Shown one piece after another: positions 17,444-26,555 of a stretch of DNA of 64,000 nt. The notes beneath the pieces are model-generated. The model was given only the letters and a program-made list of their open reading frames with translations, ran no database searches and was not told the origin of the DNA. Position numbers and translations under genes: made by a program. The DNA comes from an uncultured Bacteroidota bacterium (GTDB taxonomy: Bacteria > Bacteroidota > Bacteroidia > Flavobacteriales > Flavobacteriaceae). The first letter of the stretch is position 1; every line of letters begins with the position of its first letter. Location: contig CACHSA010000002.1 of the NCBI GenBank assembly GCA_902582405.1, positions 1 to 64,000 of the forward strand. The letters run 5' to 3'.

Positions 17444-19702
17444 TTATTTATATGATCTTGTTTTTACCTCAATTTCTTCGTATTCTAATTTTTCTTTGTG
17501 AAGAACAGATTTTCTGGGTTCCTTATTAAATTCCCATGCTGAAACATATTTATAATCTTTATCGTTTCGCAACGCCTCACCTTCTTTTGTTTGGTGTTCC
17601 TCCCTAAAATGACCTCCGCACGACTCTTCTCTTTCAAGTGCATCTTTGGCAAATAATTCACCAAGTTCAAGAAAGTCAGATACTCTAGTAGCTTTTGACA
17701 ATTCTTCATTGAATTCATTCAATTTCCCAGGTATTTTTACATTCTTGTGGAAATCTTCTCTAAGATTTTTTATTTCACTTATTGCTTCCTTAAGTTCATT
17801 TTTATTTCGAGACATCCCGCATTTATTCCACATGATTTTGCCAAGTTTTTTGTGATAAAAGTCGACCGGATTTTTGCCTTTTTTATTTATTAAATTTTCT
17901 AAAGATTCTCTAACGTATTTTTCCGCCTTCTCAAATTCAGGTCTATCAACAGAAATTGGACCAGTACGAATATCATCAGATAAATAATCTCCTATTGTAT
18001 AAGGTAGAACGAAATATCCATCTGCCAGTCCCTGCATTAATGCTGAAGCGCCAAGACGATTGGCTCCATGGTCAGAAAAATTGGCTTCACCTATTGCATA
18101 GCATCCAGGTATTGTTGTCATTAAATTATAATCAACCCAAACACCACCCATTGTATAATGTACTGCAGGATAAATCATCATTGGGGTTTCATATGGATTT
18201 TGGTCTACAATCTTTTCATACATCTGAAACAAATTCCCGTATTTTGCTTTAACAACCTGTTTTCCTAGATTCATCACTAATGAAGTATCGTTTTCATCAA
18301 GTCCCAAAACTAATGCTCTCTCTTTTCCATATCTTTCAATCGAAGAACTAAAATCTAAATAAACTGCTTCTCCTGTCTTGTTTACACCATATCCCGCGTC
18401 ACAACGTTCTTTAGCTGCTCTTGAAGCAACGTCTCTTGGGACTAGATTTCCAAATGCCGGATATCTTCTTTCTAGATAATAATCCCGGTCCTTTTCCGCG
18501 ATTTGAGTTGGACTTAATTTACCCTCTCTAATCATCTTAACATCATGTAACTTTTTTGGCACCCATATCCGTCCATCGTTTCTTAATGATTCGGACATCA
18601 GAGTTAATTTAGATTGGTGATCTCCAGAAACTGGAATACAGGTGGGATGAATTTGAGTAAAGCAAGGATTTGCAAAAAGAGCACCTCTTTTATGTATTTT
18701 CCATGATGCAGAAACATTACTACCCATCGCGTTAGTAGACAAGTAAAAAACATTTCCATAACCACCAGATGCTATTACAACAGCATGCGAAGAATGTCTG
18801 TTAATTTCGCCTGTTACCAAATTTCTTGTTATAATTCCTCTTGCTTTGCCATCAATTACAACGATATCCATCATTTCATGTCTATTGTACATTTTAATTT
18901 TACCTCTACCGATTTGTCTATTCATAGCCGAATAGGCACCTAATAAAAGTTGTTGACCGGTTTGACCTTTGGCATAAAACGTCCTAGATACAAGTACTCC
19001 TCCAAAAGATCTATTATCCAAAAGACCCCCATAATCCCTAGCAAATGGGACTCCTTGAGCAACACATTGGTCAATTATATTTCCCGAAACCTCTGCTAGT
19101 CTGTAAACATTAGCCTCCCTAGATCTATAGTCTCCTCCTTTGATAGTATCATAAAAAAGTCTATGAATTGAATCACCGTCTCCTTGATAATTTTTAGCTG
19201 CATTTATACCACCCTGAGCAGCTATAGAGTGTGCTCTTCTAGGGGAATCTTGAAAACAAAAAGTTTTGACATTGTACCCAAGTTCTGCTAAAGTAGCAGA
19301 AGCAGAAGCACCAGCTAAACCAGTGCCAACAACAATCACATCGATTTGACGTTTGTTCGCAGGACTTACCAAATTTATTTTACTTTTATGATTAATCCAC
19401 TTTTCAGAAAGATTTCCCTTTGGTATTTTTGGATCAATTATTAGACCATTATTATTAGTTTTTTTATAGAGATTTTTTTCCCACTCTTTAGCTAATAATT
19501 TTGCTTTTTTAATGTTTAATTCATTTTGATTTTTTTCATCTTTTGTCTTAGGGTCAGTAATTAAATGAAAAGGTAAAGTTTTAATGAGCCTTTTTGCTTT
19601 ACGTTTACCATTTGCGATTTCATAACCAGAAAAGAAATTTAATCTAATTGATGAGGTGCCATTTGAATTTGGTCTATATCTTATTTTAACTGTTTTTTTC
19701 AA
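17444..19702 (-). CDS. sdhA: Succinate dehydrogenase flavoprotein subunit with an extra N-terminal integrase arm-like domain
   Basis: Oxidises succinate to fumarate through covalently bound FAD. Residues about 88-752 are a standard Bacteroidota SdhA: dinucleotide fold [14 protein letters not shown] at 121-134, flavin-linking His158 in [15 protein letters not shown], and [15 protein letters not shown]. Residues 1-87 are extra. They read as a short beta-rich segment with [14 protein letters not shown], then [19 protein letters not shown] and a basic helix, a pattern resembling the arm-type DNA-binding domain of Bacteroidota tyrosine integrases. The only start available is TTG at 19702. Where SdhA normally begins there is no ATG; codon 88 is ATA. 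The extension is therefore apparently part of the protein. Paired repeats lie 14 bases upstream. Confidence 0.9.
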   Translation of the reverse strand: MKKTVKIRYRPNSNGTSSIRLNFFSGYEIANGKRKAKRLIKTLPFHLITDPKTKDEKNQNELNIKKAKLLAKEWEKNLYKKTNNNGLIIDPKIPKGNLSEKWINHKSKINLVSPANKRQIDVIVVGTGLAGASASATLAELGYNVKTFCFQDSPRRAHSIAAQGGINAAKNYQGDGDSIHRLFYDTIKGGDYRSREANVYRLAEVSGNIIDQCVAQGVPFARDYGGLLDNRSFGGVLVSRTFYAKGQTGQQLLLGAYSAMNRQIGRGKIKMYNRHEMMDIVVIDGKARGIITRNLVTGEINRHSSHAVVIASGGYGNVFYLSTNAMGSNVSASWKIHKRGALFANPCFTQIHPTCIPVSGDHQSKLTLMSESLRNDGRIWVPKKLHDVKMIREGKLSPTQIAEKDRDYYLERRYPAFGNLVPRDVASRAAKERCDAGYGVNKTGEAVYLDFSSSIERYGKERALVLGLDENDTSLVMNLGKQVVKAKYGNLFQMYEKIVDQNPYETPMMIYPAVHYTMGGVWVDYNLMTTIPGCYAIGEANFSDHGANRLGASALMQGLADGYFVLPYTIGDYLSDDIRTGPISVDRPEFEKAEKYVRESLENLINKKGKNPVDFYHKKLGKIMWNKCGMSRNKNELKEAISEIKNLREDFHKNVKIPGKLNEFNEELSKATRVSDFLELGELFAKDALEREESCGGHFREEHQTKEGEALRNDKDYKYVSAWEFNKEPRKSVLHKEKLEYEEIEVKTRSYK

Positions 19703-19716
19703 TTTTTATTTATATT

Positions 19717-19743
19717 AAGGTACACAAATTAATCAGGGTGCAC
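19717..19743 (-). repeat. Paired direct repeat upstream of sdhA, 18-bp period
   Basis: Read on the minus strand, GTGCACCCT (19735-19743) is followed 18 bp later by GTGTACCTT (19717-19725). Both are preceded by TTT. The pair ends 14 bases before the TTG start of sdhA. The same pair with the same spacing occurs upstream of sdhC at 20494-20520. A regulatory site is likely, but what binds it is unknown. Confidence 0.6.
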
Positions 19744-19801
19744 AAAAAAAGTGAACCGATGAAGTTTTTTATTTCTATATAAAATTTGTGGGTTAAATTA
19801 C

Positions 19802-20464
19802 TCATATTGAATTTGTAAAATGAAATAATGCTATAAAAACAAAACCTAACGGAACTCCAATTGCAAAAAGTTTTGTCAAACCTCTAATTGAAAGAATGTA
19901 TTTATTGTTTACTCCAACAGATTGAAATGAGGAATTAAAGCCATGTAAAAGGTGTAACCCAAGAAAAAGAAAAGAAAATGAATAAATACTAACCCTTATT
20001 GGATTTTCAAATTTGTGAGTCATTTCATGGTAATATCTATCTGGATCTAAGGGGTTGAACTGAACATATTTGTAATTCATTTCTGGTACCCAAAAATCAT
20101 AGAAGTGTAGAAACATAAAAAGCAAAACAACTATTCCCGACAAAATCATATTCCTAGACATCCAAGAAGAATTTGAACTACCTTTAACATAATAGTATTT
20201 AACGGAGCGTGATTTACGATTTTGGTAATCTAATACCATCCCCATTACAAAATGGAAAACTACACCAAAAATTAAGATAGGTTGTAAAATAAATTGTACT
20301 ATTGGATTATTCCCCATGAAATGGGAAATACTATTAAAAACTTTTTCGGAAAATACAGAGGTTAGATTAATAGTGAAATGCTGAAACAGAAAAAGTATCA
20401 AAAATAGACCAGATATAGCCATCGAATACTTTTTAACTAAAGAGGAATTAAATAGTTTAAACAT
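19802..20464 (-). CDS. sdhC: Succinate dehydrogenase cytochrome b subunit
   Basis: A 220-residue membrane anchor of the diheme, Bacteroidota/epsilon-type complex II. It shows five hydrophobic segments, with likely heme ligand histidines in LFQHFTINL, VVFHFVMGM, LFMFLHFYDFW and FLGLHLLHGF. The start MFKLFNSSLVKKYSMAISG is typical of the family. It is the first gene of sdhCAB; a 99-base gap containing one repeat pair separates it from sdhA. A second repeat pair lies 29 bases upstream of its start. Confidence 0.93.
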   Translation of the reverse strand: MFKLFNSSLVKKYSMAISGLFLILFLFQHFTINLTSVFSEKVFNSISHFMGNNPIVQFILQPILIFGVVFHFVMGMVLDYQNRKSRSVKYYYVKGSSNSSWMSRNMILSGIVVLLFMFLHFYDFWVPEMNYKYVQFNPLDPDRYYHEMTHKFENPIRVSIYSFSFLFLGLHLLHGFNSSFQSVGVNNKYILSIRGLTKLFAIGVPLGFVFIALFHFTNSI

Positions 20465-20493
20465 AATCTAAAAATAATTCTAAGTTTTTATCT

Positions 20494-20520
20494 AAGGTAC
20501 ACAATTTTTTTAAGGTACAC
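20494..20520 (-). repeat. Paired direct repeat upstream of sdhC, 18-bp period
   Basis: On the minus strand GTGTACCTT occurs twice, at 20512-20520 and 20494-20502, exactly 18 bp apart. Both copies are followed by A-rich sequence, giving a unit close to TTDGTGTACCTTAnATAA. The pair lies between the presumed sdhC promoter region and its ATG at 20464. It matches the pair ahead of sdhA in sequence and period. Confidence 0.6.
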
Positions 20521-20650
20521 TAATTATTAGACGTCAAGAAAACTTACAATCACTTTTGTTCAGGTTTTATTTAAAAATAAAAGCTAAATAATAAACAAAA
20601 AGATATTTAATTAAATTTATAATTTAAAAGAAAATATTTAACCCTATCAT

Positions 20651-21943
20651 ATGAGATATAAATCAATAAGCAGTCATATTTATAAAAAAAACAGAGGTAA
20701 ATTCATGAGTAGGATGAAAAAGAACAGTTTTGCTGTTTTTAATTCAAATGATATTTATCCAATTGGTGCAGATTCAACTTTCCCATTTGAACAGCACAGA
20801 GATATTTTTTATTTGACTGGAATTGATCAAGAAGAAACCATTCTATTACTTTCACATCAAAATAAAGAAATAAAAAACCGTGAAATCTTATTTATTAAAG
20901 AAACAGACAAAAATATTCAAATTTGGGAAGGGCCAAAACTATCAAAAGAAGACGCAAGATCGATAAGTGGCATTGAAAATATTTTATGGTTAAATGAATT
21001 TGAACCCACTCTCAAGCAAATTACTTCTCAAAACAATGGTATCTATCTTAACAAAAATGAACATTACAGAAATAATTCCGAGACACAAACTAGAGAGGAT
21101 AGGTTCATTTCAAAGTTTAAAAAAGAATACCCAACTCATTCTGTATACAGAAGTAATCCGATTTTGCAGCACATTAGGTCAATTAAAGACCCATTAGAAA
21201 TAAATCAGATTAAAAAAGCTTGCGATATTACTGAGATGGGATTTAGAAGGATTTTAAAATTTATAAAACCAGGAATTTGGGAATATGAAATTGAAGCAGA
21301 GCTACTCCATGAATTTATTTCAAACCGTTCTAAAGGATTCGCTTATTCACCTATCATAGCAAGTGGAAAAAATGCCAATATTTTGCATTACATAAAAAAT
21401 AATTCACAGTGTAAGTCTGGAGAACTTATTTTAATTGATTCTGCTGCTGAGTATGGTAATTATTGTAGTGATCTCACTCGCACAATACCTGTTTCTGGAA
21501 AGTATAGTGTTCGTCAAAAGGCTATTTACAATGCAGTCCTAAATGTAAAAAGGGAAGCTACAACTCTTTTAACAGCAGGTAATTTGTGGAAAGAATATCA
21601 TGAAGAAGTTGGGAAAATTATGACCGCAGAGCTTCTAAAGTTGGGATTACTTGACAAAAATGATGTTAGAAAGCAAGATCCTAAAAACCCTGCATACAAA
21701 AAATATTTCATGCACGGAACCTCACATCATATTGGATTAGATACTCATGATTATGGACTTTTAAATGAACCTTTTGAACCTAATATGGTTTTCACTGTTG
21801 AACCAGGAATCTACTTGCCTGATGAAGGGTTTGGAATACGTATTGAAGATGTAGTGGTGGTTCAAGAAAATGGTGACCCTAGAAACCTGATGAAAAACAT
21901 ACCGATTGAAATCGATGAAATTGAAAGTATTATGAACAGTTAA
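20651..21943 (+). CDS. pepP: Aminopeptidase P family Xaa-Pro dipeptidase/aminopeptidase
   Basis: Cleaves the N-terminal residue before a proline. The protein has the N-terminal AMP_N domain (residues ~5-130, including PIGADSTFPFEQHRDIFYLTG) and a C-terminal M24 pita-bread domain. The dinuclear metal ligands are visible in LIDSAAEYGNYCSDLTRTIP (two Asp), MHGTSHHIGLDTHD (His), FTVEPGIYL (Glu) and GIRIEDVVVV (Glu). At 430 residues it is normal length. It is divergent from sdhC and its stop overlaps that of the FeoB-associated gene by 4 bases. Confidence 0.93.
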   Translation: MRYKSISSHIYKKNRGKFMSRMKKNSFAVFNSNDIYPIGADSTFPFEQHRDIFYLTGIDQEETILLLSHQNKEIKNREILFIKETDKNIQIWEGPKLSKEDARSISGIENILWLNEFEPTLKQITSQNNGIYLNKNEHYRNNSETQTREDRFISKFKKEYPTHSVYRSNPILQHIRSIKDPLEINQIKKACDITEMGFRRILKFIKPGIWEYEIEAELLHEFISNRSKGFAYSPIIASGKNANILHYIKNNSQCKSGELILIDSAAEYGNYCSDLTRTIPVSGKYSVRQKAIYNAVLNVKREATTLLTAGNLWKEYHEEVGKIMTAELLKLGLLDKNDVRKQDPKNPAYKKYFMHGTSHHIGLDTHDYGLLNEPFEPNMVFTVEPGIYLPDEGFGIRIEDVVVVQENGDPRNLMKNIPIEIDEIESIMNS

Positions 21944-22062
21944 TGACAGTCACAGTCGGAATCACAAGATTTATCATTTGCTTTTAAAAATTTATAGTAT
22001 AAAAACCTAAATGATAAAAAAATACAAGCTATAACCAAAAAATATTGGATAAAAGAATTCAT
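21940..22062 (-). CDS. FeoB-associated Cys-rich membrane mini-protein
   Basis: A 40-residue protein starting at the ATG at 22062 (MNSFIQYFLVIACIFLSFRF), with one transmembrane helix and a cysteine-rich tail KSCDSDCDCH. This matches the small FeoB-associated family found next to feoB in Bacteroidota and Firmicutes, thought to assist ferrous iron uptake. Its start overlaps the feoB stop by 4 bases (ATGA), so translation is probably coupled. A longer in-frame reading to 22143 would overlap feoB deeply and is not favoured. Confidence 0.8.
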   Translation of the reverse strand: MNSFIQYFLVIACIFLSFRFLYYKFLKANDKSCDSDCDCH

Positions 22063-24095
22063 GATAATGTCTGATATACAATTAGTGCTGAAATATAAGC
22101 AATAATTGTCATAAATGTAAATTGTATTACCGGCCACTTCCAAGAATTAGTTTCTTTTTTAACTATAGCAATTGTGCTTATACATTGAAGTGCAAATGCG
22201 TAAAAAACCATCAGAGAAACTCCAGTTGGTAAATTAAACAATAGTTCACCATTTGATTTTCTTTGATATGACATTTTATCTTTTATTGTGTCCATCTTTT
22301 CACTGCCAACGCTAAAAATAGTTGCTAAGGTCCCGACAAATACTTCCCTTGCTGCAAATGAGGTTATGATTGCAATCCCTATTTTCCAATCATATCCCAA
22401 GGGATTTAATATAGGTTCTAGTATTTTCCCTACACTACCGATATACGAGTTTTCTAATCTATAAGATTGAATCTCATAATCCAATTCATTAATATTTTTT
22501 TTGTTATCATATCTCTCCATTATAATTTCCTCTGCATTTTTGAAATTGTCTCCAGGTCCATTTGAAGCTAAAATCCATAAAAAAATCGATATCGATAATA
22601 TTATCTTACCCGCTTCAAAAACGAATGATTTTGTTTTTGAATAAATAGTAAATAAAACGTTTTTTAAAACAGGAATTTTGTAGTTTGGCATTTCAATTAT
22701 AACGTGATTCTCAAAATTAGACTTAATTACTTTACTAAACAAAAAGGCCGAAATTAGAGCCATTAAAACACCAAGCAGATATAATCCTAAAAGGGTTAGC
22801 CCTTGATAATTGAATATGAAAAAATATTTATCTGGAATTACAACAGAGATAAGTATTAGATAAACAGGTAGCCTTGCAGAACACGTCATAAAAGGAGTTA
22901 CCAATATAGTTATTAGCCTTTGTTTCCAATCATCAATATTCCTTGTTGACATAACAGCTGGAATAGCACAAGCTACTCCTGAAATTAGTGGTATCATACT
23001 TTTACCACTTAAACCATATTTTTTTAGTCTTTTATCAAACAAAAAAACAACTCGATTCATATATCCTGTCTCTTCAAGAACAGAAATGAACATGAAAAGA
23101 AGGGCTATTTGCGGTATAAAAATTACTACACCACCTATTCCAGTAATAATTCCCTCTGCTAAAAGACTAGTAAATACTCCTTCAGGCAAAACTGTTTTTG
23201 TGTAATTCGATAAGTGCGAAAACATTTCATCAATAAAATCCATTGGATAAGTACTCCAACTAAAAATTGTTTGGAATATTAAAGCTAGAATTGATATAAA
23301 AATAATTGTACCCAAAAAAGGATGTAAAAATATATTGTCAAGTTTAGACCTTAAATCATAAGCTTTTTTTCTATCAATATTTAAGGTTTTATTTAACTGT
23401 TTGTTTATGAATCTATATCTATGAACCGCTTCTTTATGTTGAATTTTTTTTATGTCATTTTGATTAGAAATATTATTTACTTCGTGAAGCCACATCCTAT
23501 AAAGTAAATTAGAATATTTTTTTTTATTGCCCTTTTGTAGAGTTTTGAGATTCATGTAACTATTATCTAAGAGCGTTGATGTATCTGTGTCTAGTATCTT
23601 AGGAATTTCACTTAATAAACCTTCAATCCCAGTAGAATTTCTTGTGCTAATTAAAAAAATTTTGGTTTTTAATTTTTTTTCTAAACTAATTATATCTAAG
23701 GTTATGCCTCTTTTATCCATAACATCACACATGTTAATAACTAGATATAATGGAATGCATAAATCTTTTGCTTGGGTAAACAAAAGAAGATTATGTTTTA
23801 GGTTTTCAATATCTGAAACAACAAGGGCAGCATCAGGTGAAATTTCATTTTTTTTAAGTAGAATGTCCGATACAATCTGTTCCTCCAGCGAAAATGAGTT
23901 TATACTATAAGCGCCTGGTAAATCAATTACATTTACAAAACAATTGTTTTTAATATTTATAATCCCCTCTTTTTTTTCAACTGTAACTCCTGGAAAATTC
24001 CCTACTTTTTGGTTTAAACCTGTCAATTTATTAAACAATGAAGATTTACCAGTATTGGGGTTACCCAAAAGCAAAAGGTTGAATTTTTTTTTCAT
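22059..24095 (-). CDS. feoB: Ferrous iron transport protein B
   Basis: Inner-membrane Fe2+ transporter with a cytosolic G domain. The N-terminal GTPase shows G1 GNPNTGKSSLFNKLTG, G3 DLPGAY and G4 NMCD. The membrane part contains the gate motifs, for example SGVACAIPAVMSTR and SFAAREVFVGTLATIF, with eight or more helices from about residue 270. At 678 residues it is slightly short for the family but complete at both ends. feoA precedes it with a 1-base overlap and the Cys-rich mini-protein follows. Confidence 0.96.
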   Translation of the reverse strand: MKKKFNLLLLGNPNTGKSSLFNKLTGLNQKVGNFPGVTVEKKEGIINIKNNCFVNVIDLPGAYSINSFSLEEQIVSDILLKKNEISPDAALVVSDIENLKHNLLLFTQAKDLCIPLYLVINMCDVMDKRGITLDIISLEKKLKTKIFLISTRNSTGIEGLLSEIPKILDTDTSTLLDNSYMNLKTLQKGNKKKYSNLLYRMWLHEVNNISNQNDIKKIQHKEAVHRYRFINKQLNKTLNIDRKKAYDLRSKLDNIFLHPFLGTIIFISILALIFQTIFSWSTYPMDFIDEMFSHLSNYTKTVLPEGVFTSLLAEGIITGIGGVVIFIPQIALLFMFISVLEETGYMNRVVFLFDKRLKKYGLSGKSMIPLISGVACAIPAVMSTRNIDDWKQRLITILVTPFMTCSARLPVYLILISVVIPDKYFFIFNYQGLTLLGLYLLGVLMALISAFLFSKVIKSNFENHVIIEMPNYKIPVLKNVLFTIYSKTKSFVFEAGKIILSISIFLWILASNGPGDNFKNAEEIIMERYDNKKNINELDYEIQSYRLENSYIGSVGKILEPILNPLGYDWKIGIAIITSFAAREVFVGTLATIFSVGSEKMDTIKDKMSYQRKSNGELLFNLPTGVSLMVFYAFALQCISTIAIVKKETNSWKWPVIQFTFMTIIAYISALIVYQTLS

Positions 24096-24319
24096 TAATT
24101 TATTTTTTCAACCTCAATTTTTTTTGCAATTTCTTCTGTTATTGCTAAATAAAAACCATCCAAAACTATATATAGCAAACCATTTTTTGAAGGAAGTCTT
24201 TCTAATTCTATTTCAGCACCAGGAATGAAACCTAATTGAACGATTTTTGTTGGAACGAAGTCTGTGCATACTTTACAAACTTTAACGGGCTGATTTAATT
24301 TAATTTTATCTAAAGTCAT
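24095..24319 (-). CDS. feoA: Ferrous iron transport protein A
   Basis: A 74-residue SH3-like cytosolic protein that supports FeoB. The pattern IVQLGFIPGAEIELERLPS followed by LDGFYLAITEEIAKKI is typical of FeoA (the 'G..PG..v.....p' core). The start at 24319 opens the feoA-feoB-mini-protein operon. Because iron feeds the ferrochelatase step, its presence a few genes from the hem cluster is metabolically sensible, but the two operons are separate units. Confidence 0.92.
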   Translation of the reverse strand: MTLDKIKLNQPVKVCKVCTDFVPTKIVQLGFIPGAEIELERLPSKNGLLYIVLDGFYLAITEEIAKKIEVEKIN

Positions 24320-24386
24320 TAAATTTAGGATGGATAATTAAACAAAATTAACCTAAAATGATTGGTTTGCAAAAATGATTTTAGAG

Positions 24387-25058
24387 CTAGTTGTATTCTT
24401 CAATTAAAATATCAATATCTTTTTTAAGTACTTGTATATCTTTGTCATCAGTACCATCGTAAAAACCTCTAATTCTTTTTTCTTTATCCACCAGAACAAA
24501 ATTTTCTGTATGAATCATATCATGAGTATTACTATCTGCGTTTTCTTTTACAACTAAAAACGATTTTCTAGCAAGGGAATAAATTTTTGACTTTTCTCCA
24601 GTTAAAAGGTTCCAATACTTATCATCTACCCCTTTTTTAACTGAGTATTCTTTAAGTACTGGTACTGAATCTATTTCTGGAGTGACTGAAAATGATAATA
24701 ATTTTACTTTCTTCTTGTCTTTTATATAGTTTTGAATCTTTAACATGTTATTTGTCATAATAGGACAAATTGATGGACAAGTTGTGAAGAAAAAATCAGC
24801 AACATATATGAATCCGTTATAATCCTTTTCTGATACTATTTCTCCATTTTGATTTAAAAATTCGAAACTTTTAATTTTGTGAAATCTCTTCACATGTTGA
24901 ATGCTACTATCTACTAATTCATAATTCACATCATTTGGCTGAAAAATTGGTAAAGTTTTTTTTGGGGTTAGAGCATTATAAAAAAGTAACAGAATAACGA
25001 AAGCAATTGAAATAAATATGGCTAAAAATAATCTATACTTATACGTAGCTTTATACAT
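24387..25058 (-). CDS. SCO1/SenC-family copper chaperone-like protein
   Basis: A 223-residue protein with one N-terminal membrane anchor (residues 9-28) and a periplasmic thioredoxin-like domain. The copper/redox motif is Cys94-x3-Cys98 in FTTCPSICPIM, with a downstream His-rich segment (THDMIHTENFVLVD) that supplies the third copper ligand in the family. Such proteins deliver copper to the CuA site of cytochrome oxidase. No oxidase gene is visible here, so its partner lies elsewhere. The start is divergent from rseP. Confidence 0.92.
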   Translation of the reverse strand: MYKATYKYRLFLAIFISIAFVILLLFYNALTPKKTLPIFQPNDVNYELVDSSIQHVKRFHKIKSFEFLNQNGEIVSEKDYNGFIYVADFFFTTCPSICPIMTNNMLKIQNYIKDKKKVKLLSFSVTPEIDSVPVLKEYSVKKGVDDKYWNLLTGEKSKIYSLARKSFLVVKENADSNTHDMIHTENFVLVDKEKRIRGFYDGTDDKDIQVLKKDIDILIEEYN

Positions 25059-25138
25059 TAATCATTTTTTATCAAGCATATTAAATGTTAAATCAAATAT
25101 AAATTGAAATATAAACAATACTAAAACTTTGAAATGTT

Positions 25139-25146
25139 TATTTTTG
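25139..25146 (+). promoter_or_regulatory. Candidate -7 box for rseP
   Basis: TATTTTTG fits TAnnTTTG and lies 20 bases ahead of the rseP ATG in the 108-base gap after the divergent SCO1-like gene. A TTTG occurs 7 bases upstream, too close to act as the -33 element, so only the -7 box is claimed. Confidence 0.35.
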
Positions 25147-25166
25147 TCCCTCAATAAGAAAAATTT

Positions 25167-26480
25167 ATGGAAATTTTTTTAATTAAAGCTTTTCAATTTT
25201 TACTGAGCTTGTCATTGATTGTTATATTACATGAGCTCGGTCATTTTATCCCTGCTAAAATTTTCAAAACAAAGGTTGAAAAGTTTTATCTTTTTTTTGA
25301 TGTTAAATTCTCTATATTCAAAAAGAAAATAGGCGATACAATATACGGGATTGGATGGTTGCCGTTGGGAGGTTATGTGAAAATAGCTGGTATGATTGAC
25401 GAGAGCATGGATTTAGATCAAATGAAAAAAGACCCTCAACCCTGGGAATTTAGATCAAAACCAGCATGGCAGAGATTAATTATAATGCTAGGAGGAGTCA
25501 CTGTAAACATTATTTTGGGTTTTCTTATATACATGATGATATTATTCATTTGGGGAAAAGACGTTATTCCATATACTGACATGCCTGACGGATTTAATGC
25601 TTCGCCCATTGCAAAATCTATCGGTTTTAGAGATGGAGACCTCATACTTGAGGTTGACAATAAAGAGTTAGAATCGGTCGTTGATATCAATCGTTATCTT
25701 TTTTTAAGAAACTCTAAGAGAGTTAAAGTTAAACATACTAACGGGAAAATTGAAATGATTAATATTCCTGAAAATTTCGGCTCCATGCTTTTTGAAGCTG
25801 GTGAAATCATACCTTTATCTCCAAGAATCAGTAATACTGTTGACAGTATTGTTAAAGGTGGACCAGCTGATCTTGCAGGAATTAAATCAGGTGATAAAAT
25901 TATTGCTCTTTTTGAAGATGAAATTTTATCTAGGAACGATATTACGATTGACAAGTATTCTAAAAAAGATTCGCTTAAGTTTACAATCCAAAGAAATGGA
26001 AACTCAATTGTCAAATATGTCTATCCCAGGGAAGATTCATTTTTTGGAGGATATTTCAAGCAAAATTTTAAATTAACCCATATTGGTCTAACATTCTCTG
26101 AAAGTATTGTTGAGGGCTTCAGCTATGGGTATTGGACTCTTTATGAATATATAGCACAATTCAAATATATTTTTACAAAAAAGGGAGCTTCACAACTAGG
26201 GGGTTTTGGTGCAATCGGCAGCTTATTCCCCTCGAAATGGGATTGGAAAGGGTTTTGGTCAAGCACCGCCTTAATCTCAATTATTCTTGCATTTATGAAT
26301 ATCTTACCCATACCAGCCCTGGATGGAGGACATGCAATGTTTTTGATGTATGAAATTATAACTGGAAGAAAAGCAAATGATAAAGTTCTTGAGTATGCAC
26401 AAGTAATTGGATTCATTTTTCTAATTACATTAGTTATTTACGCAAACGGGAATGATCTTTACAGATGGCTTTACACATAA
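25167..26480 (+). CDS. rseP: RIP metalloprotease RseP (site-2 protease)
   Basis: An intramembrane zinc metalloprotease that cleaves anti-sigma factors and signal-peptide remnants. HELGH at residues 22-26 lies in the first transmembrane helix, and the second metal motif NILPIPALDGGH is near the C-terminus. Between them are PDZ domains, seen as KSIGFRDGDLILEVDN and GGPADLAGIKSGDKIIAL. At 437 residues it is standard length. It is transcribed alone or with the small secreted protein that follows at 75 bases. Confidence 0.95.
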   Translation: MEIFLIKAFQFLLSLSLIVILHELGHFIPAKIFKTKVEKFYLFFDVKFSIFKKKIGDTIYGIGWLPLGGYVKIAGMIDESMDLDQMKKDPQPWEFRSKPAWQRLIIMLGGVTVNIILGFLIYMMILFIWGKDVIPYTDMPDGFNASPIAKSIGFRDGDLILEVDNKELESVVDINRYLFLRNSKRVKVKHTNGKIEMINIPENFGSMLFEAGEIIPLSPRISNTVDSIVKGGPADLAGIKSGDKIIALFEDEILSRNDITIDKYSKKDSLKFTIQRNGNSIVKYVYPREDSFFGGYFKQNFKLTHIGLTFSESIVEGFSYGYWTLYEYIAQFKYIFTKKGASQLGGFGAIGSLFPSKWDWKGFWSSTALISIILAFMNILPIPALDGGHAMFLMYEIITGRKANDKVLEYAQVIGFIFLITLVIYANGNDLYRWLYT

Positions 26481-26523
26481 AATATTTTTGTTGTTTTTTT
26501 TTTCGACTAATAATTGTCTTTTC

Positions 26524-26531
26524 TATATTTG
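26524..26531 (+). promoter_or_regulatory. Candidate -7 box for the 26556 gene
   Basis: TATATTTG is an exact match to the Bacteroidota -7 consensus, 24 bases before the ATG at 26556 and after the rseP stop. It suggests the small secreted gene has its own promoter. No -33 element at normal spacing was recognised. Confidence 0.4.
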
Positions 26532-26555
26532 AGTTACAATGATTAAAAAATCTAT

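Noticed and set aside
17444-19702. Frameshift or assembly error as the cause of the SdhA extension
   Set aside because: The reading frame is continuous, has normal codon-like composition and regular secondary-structure pattern; a single-base loss of ATG at codon 88 is possible but would not create the domain-like 87 residues. Raw reads would settle it.
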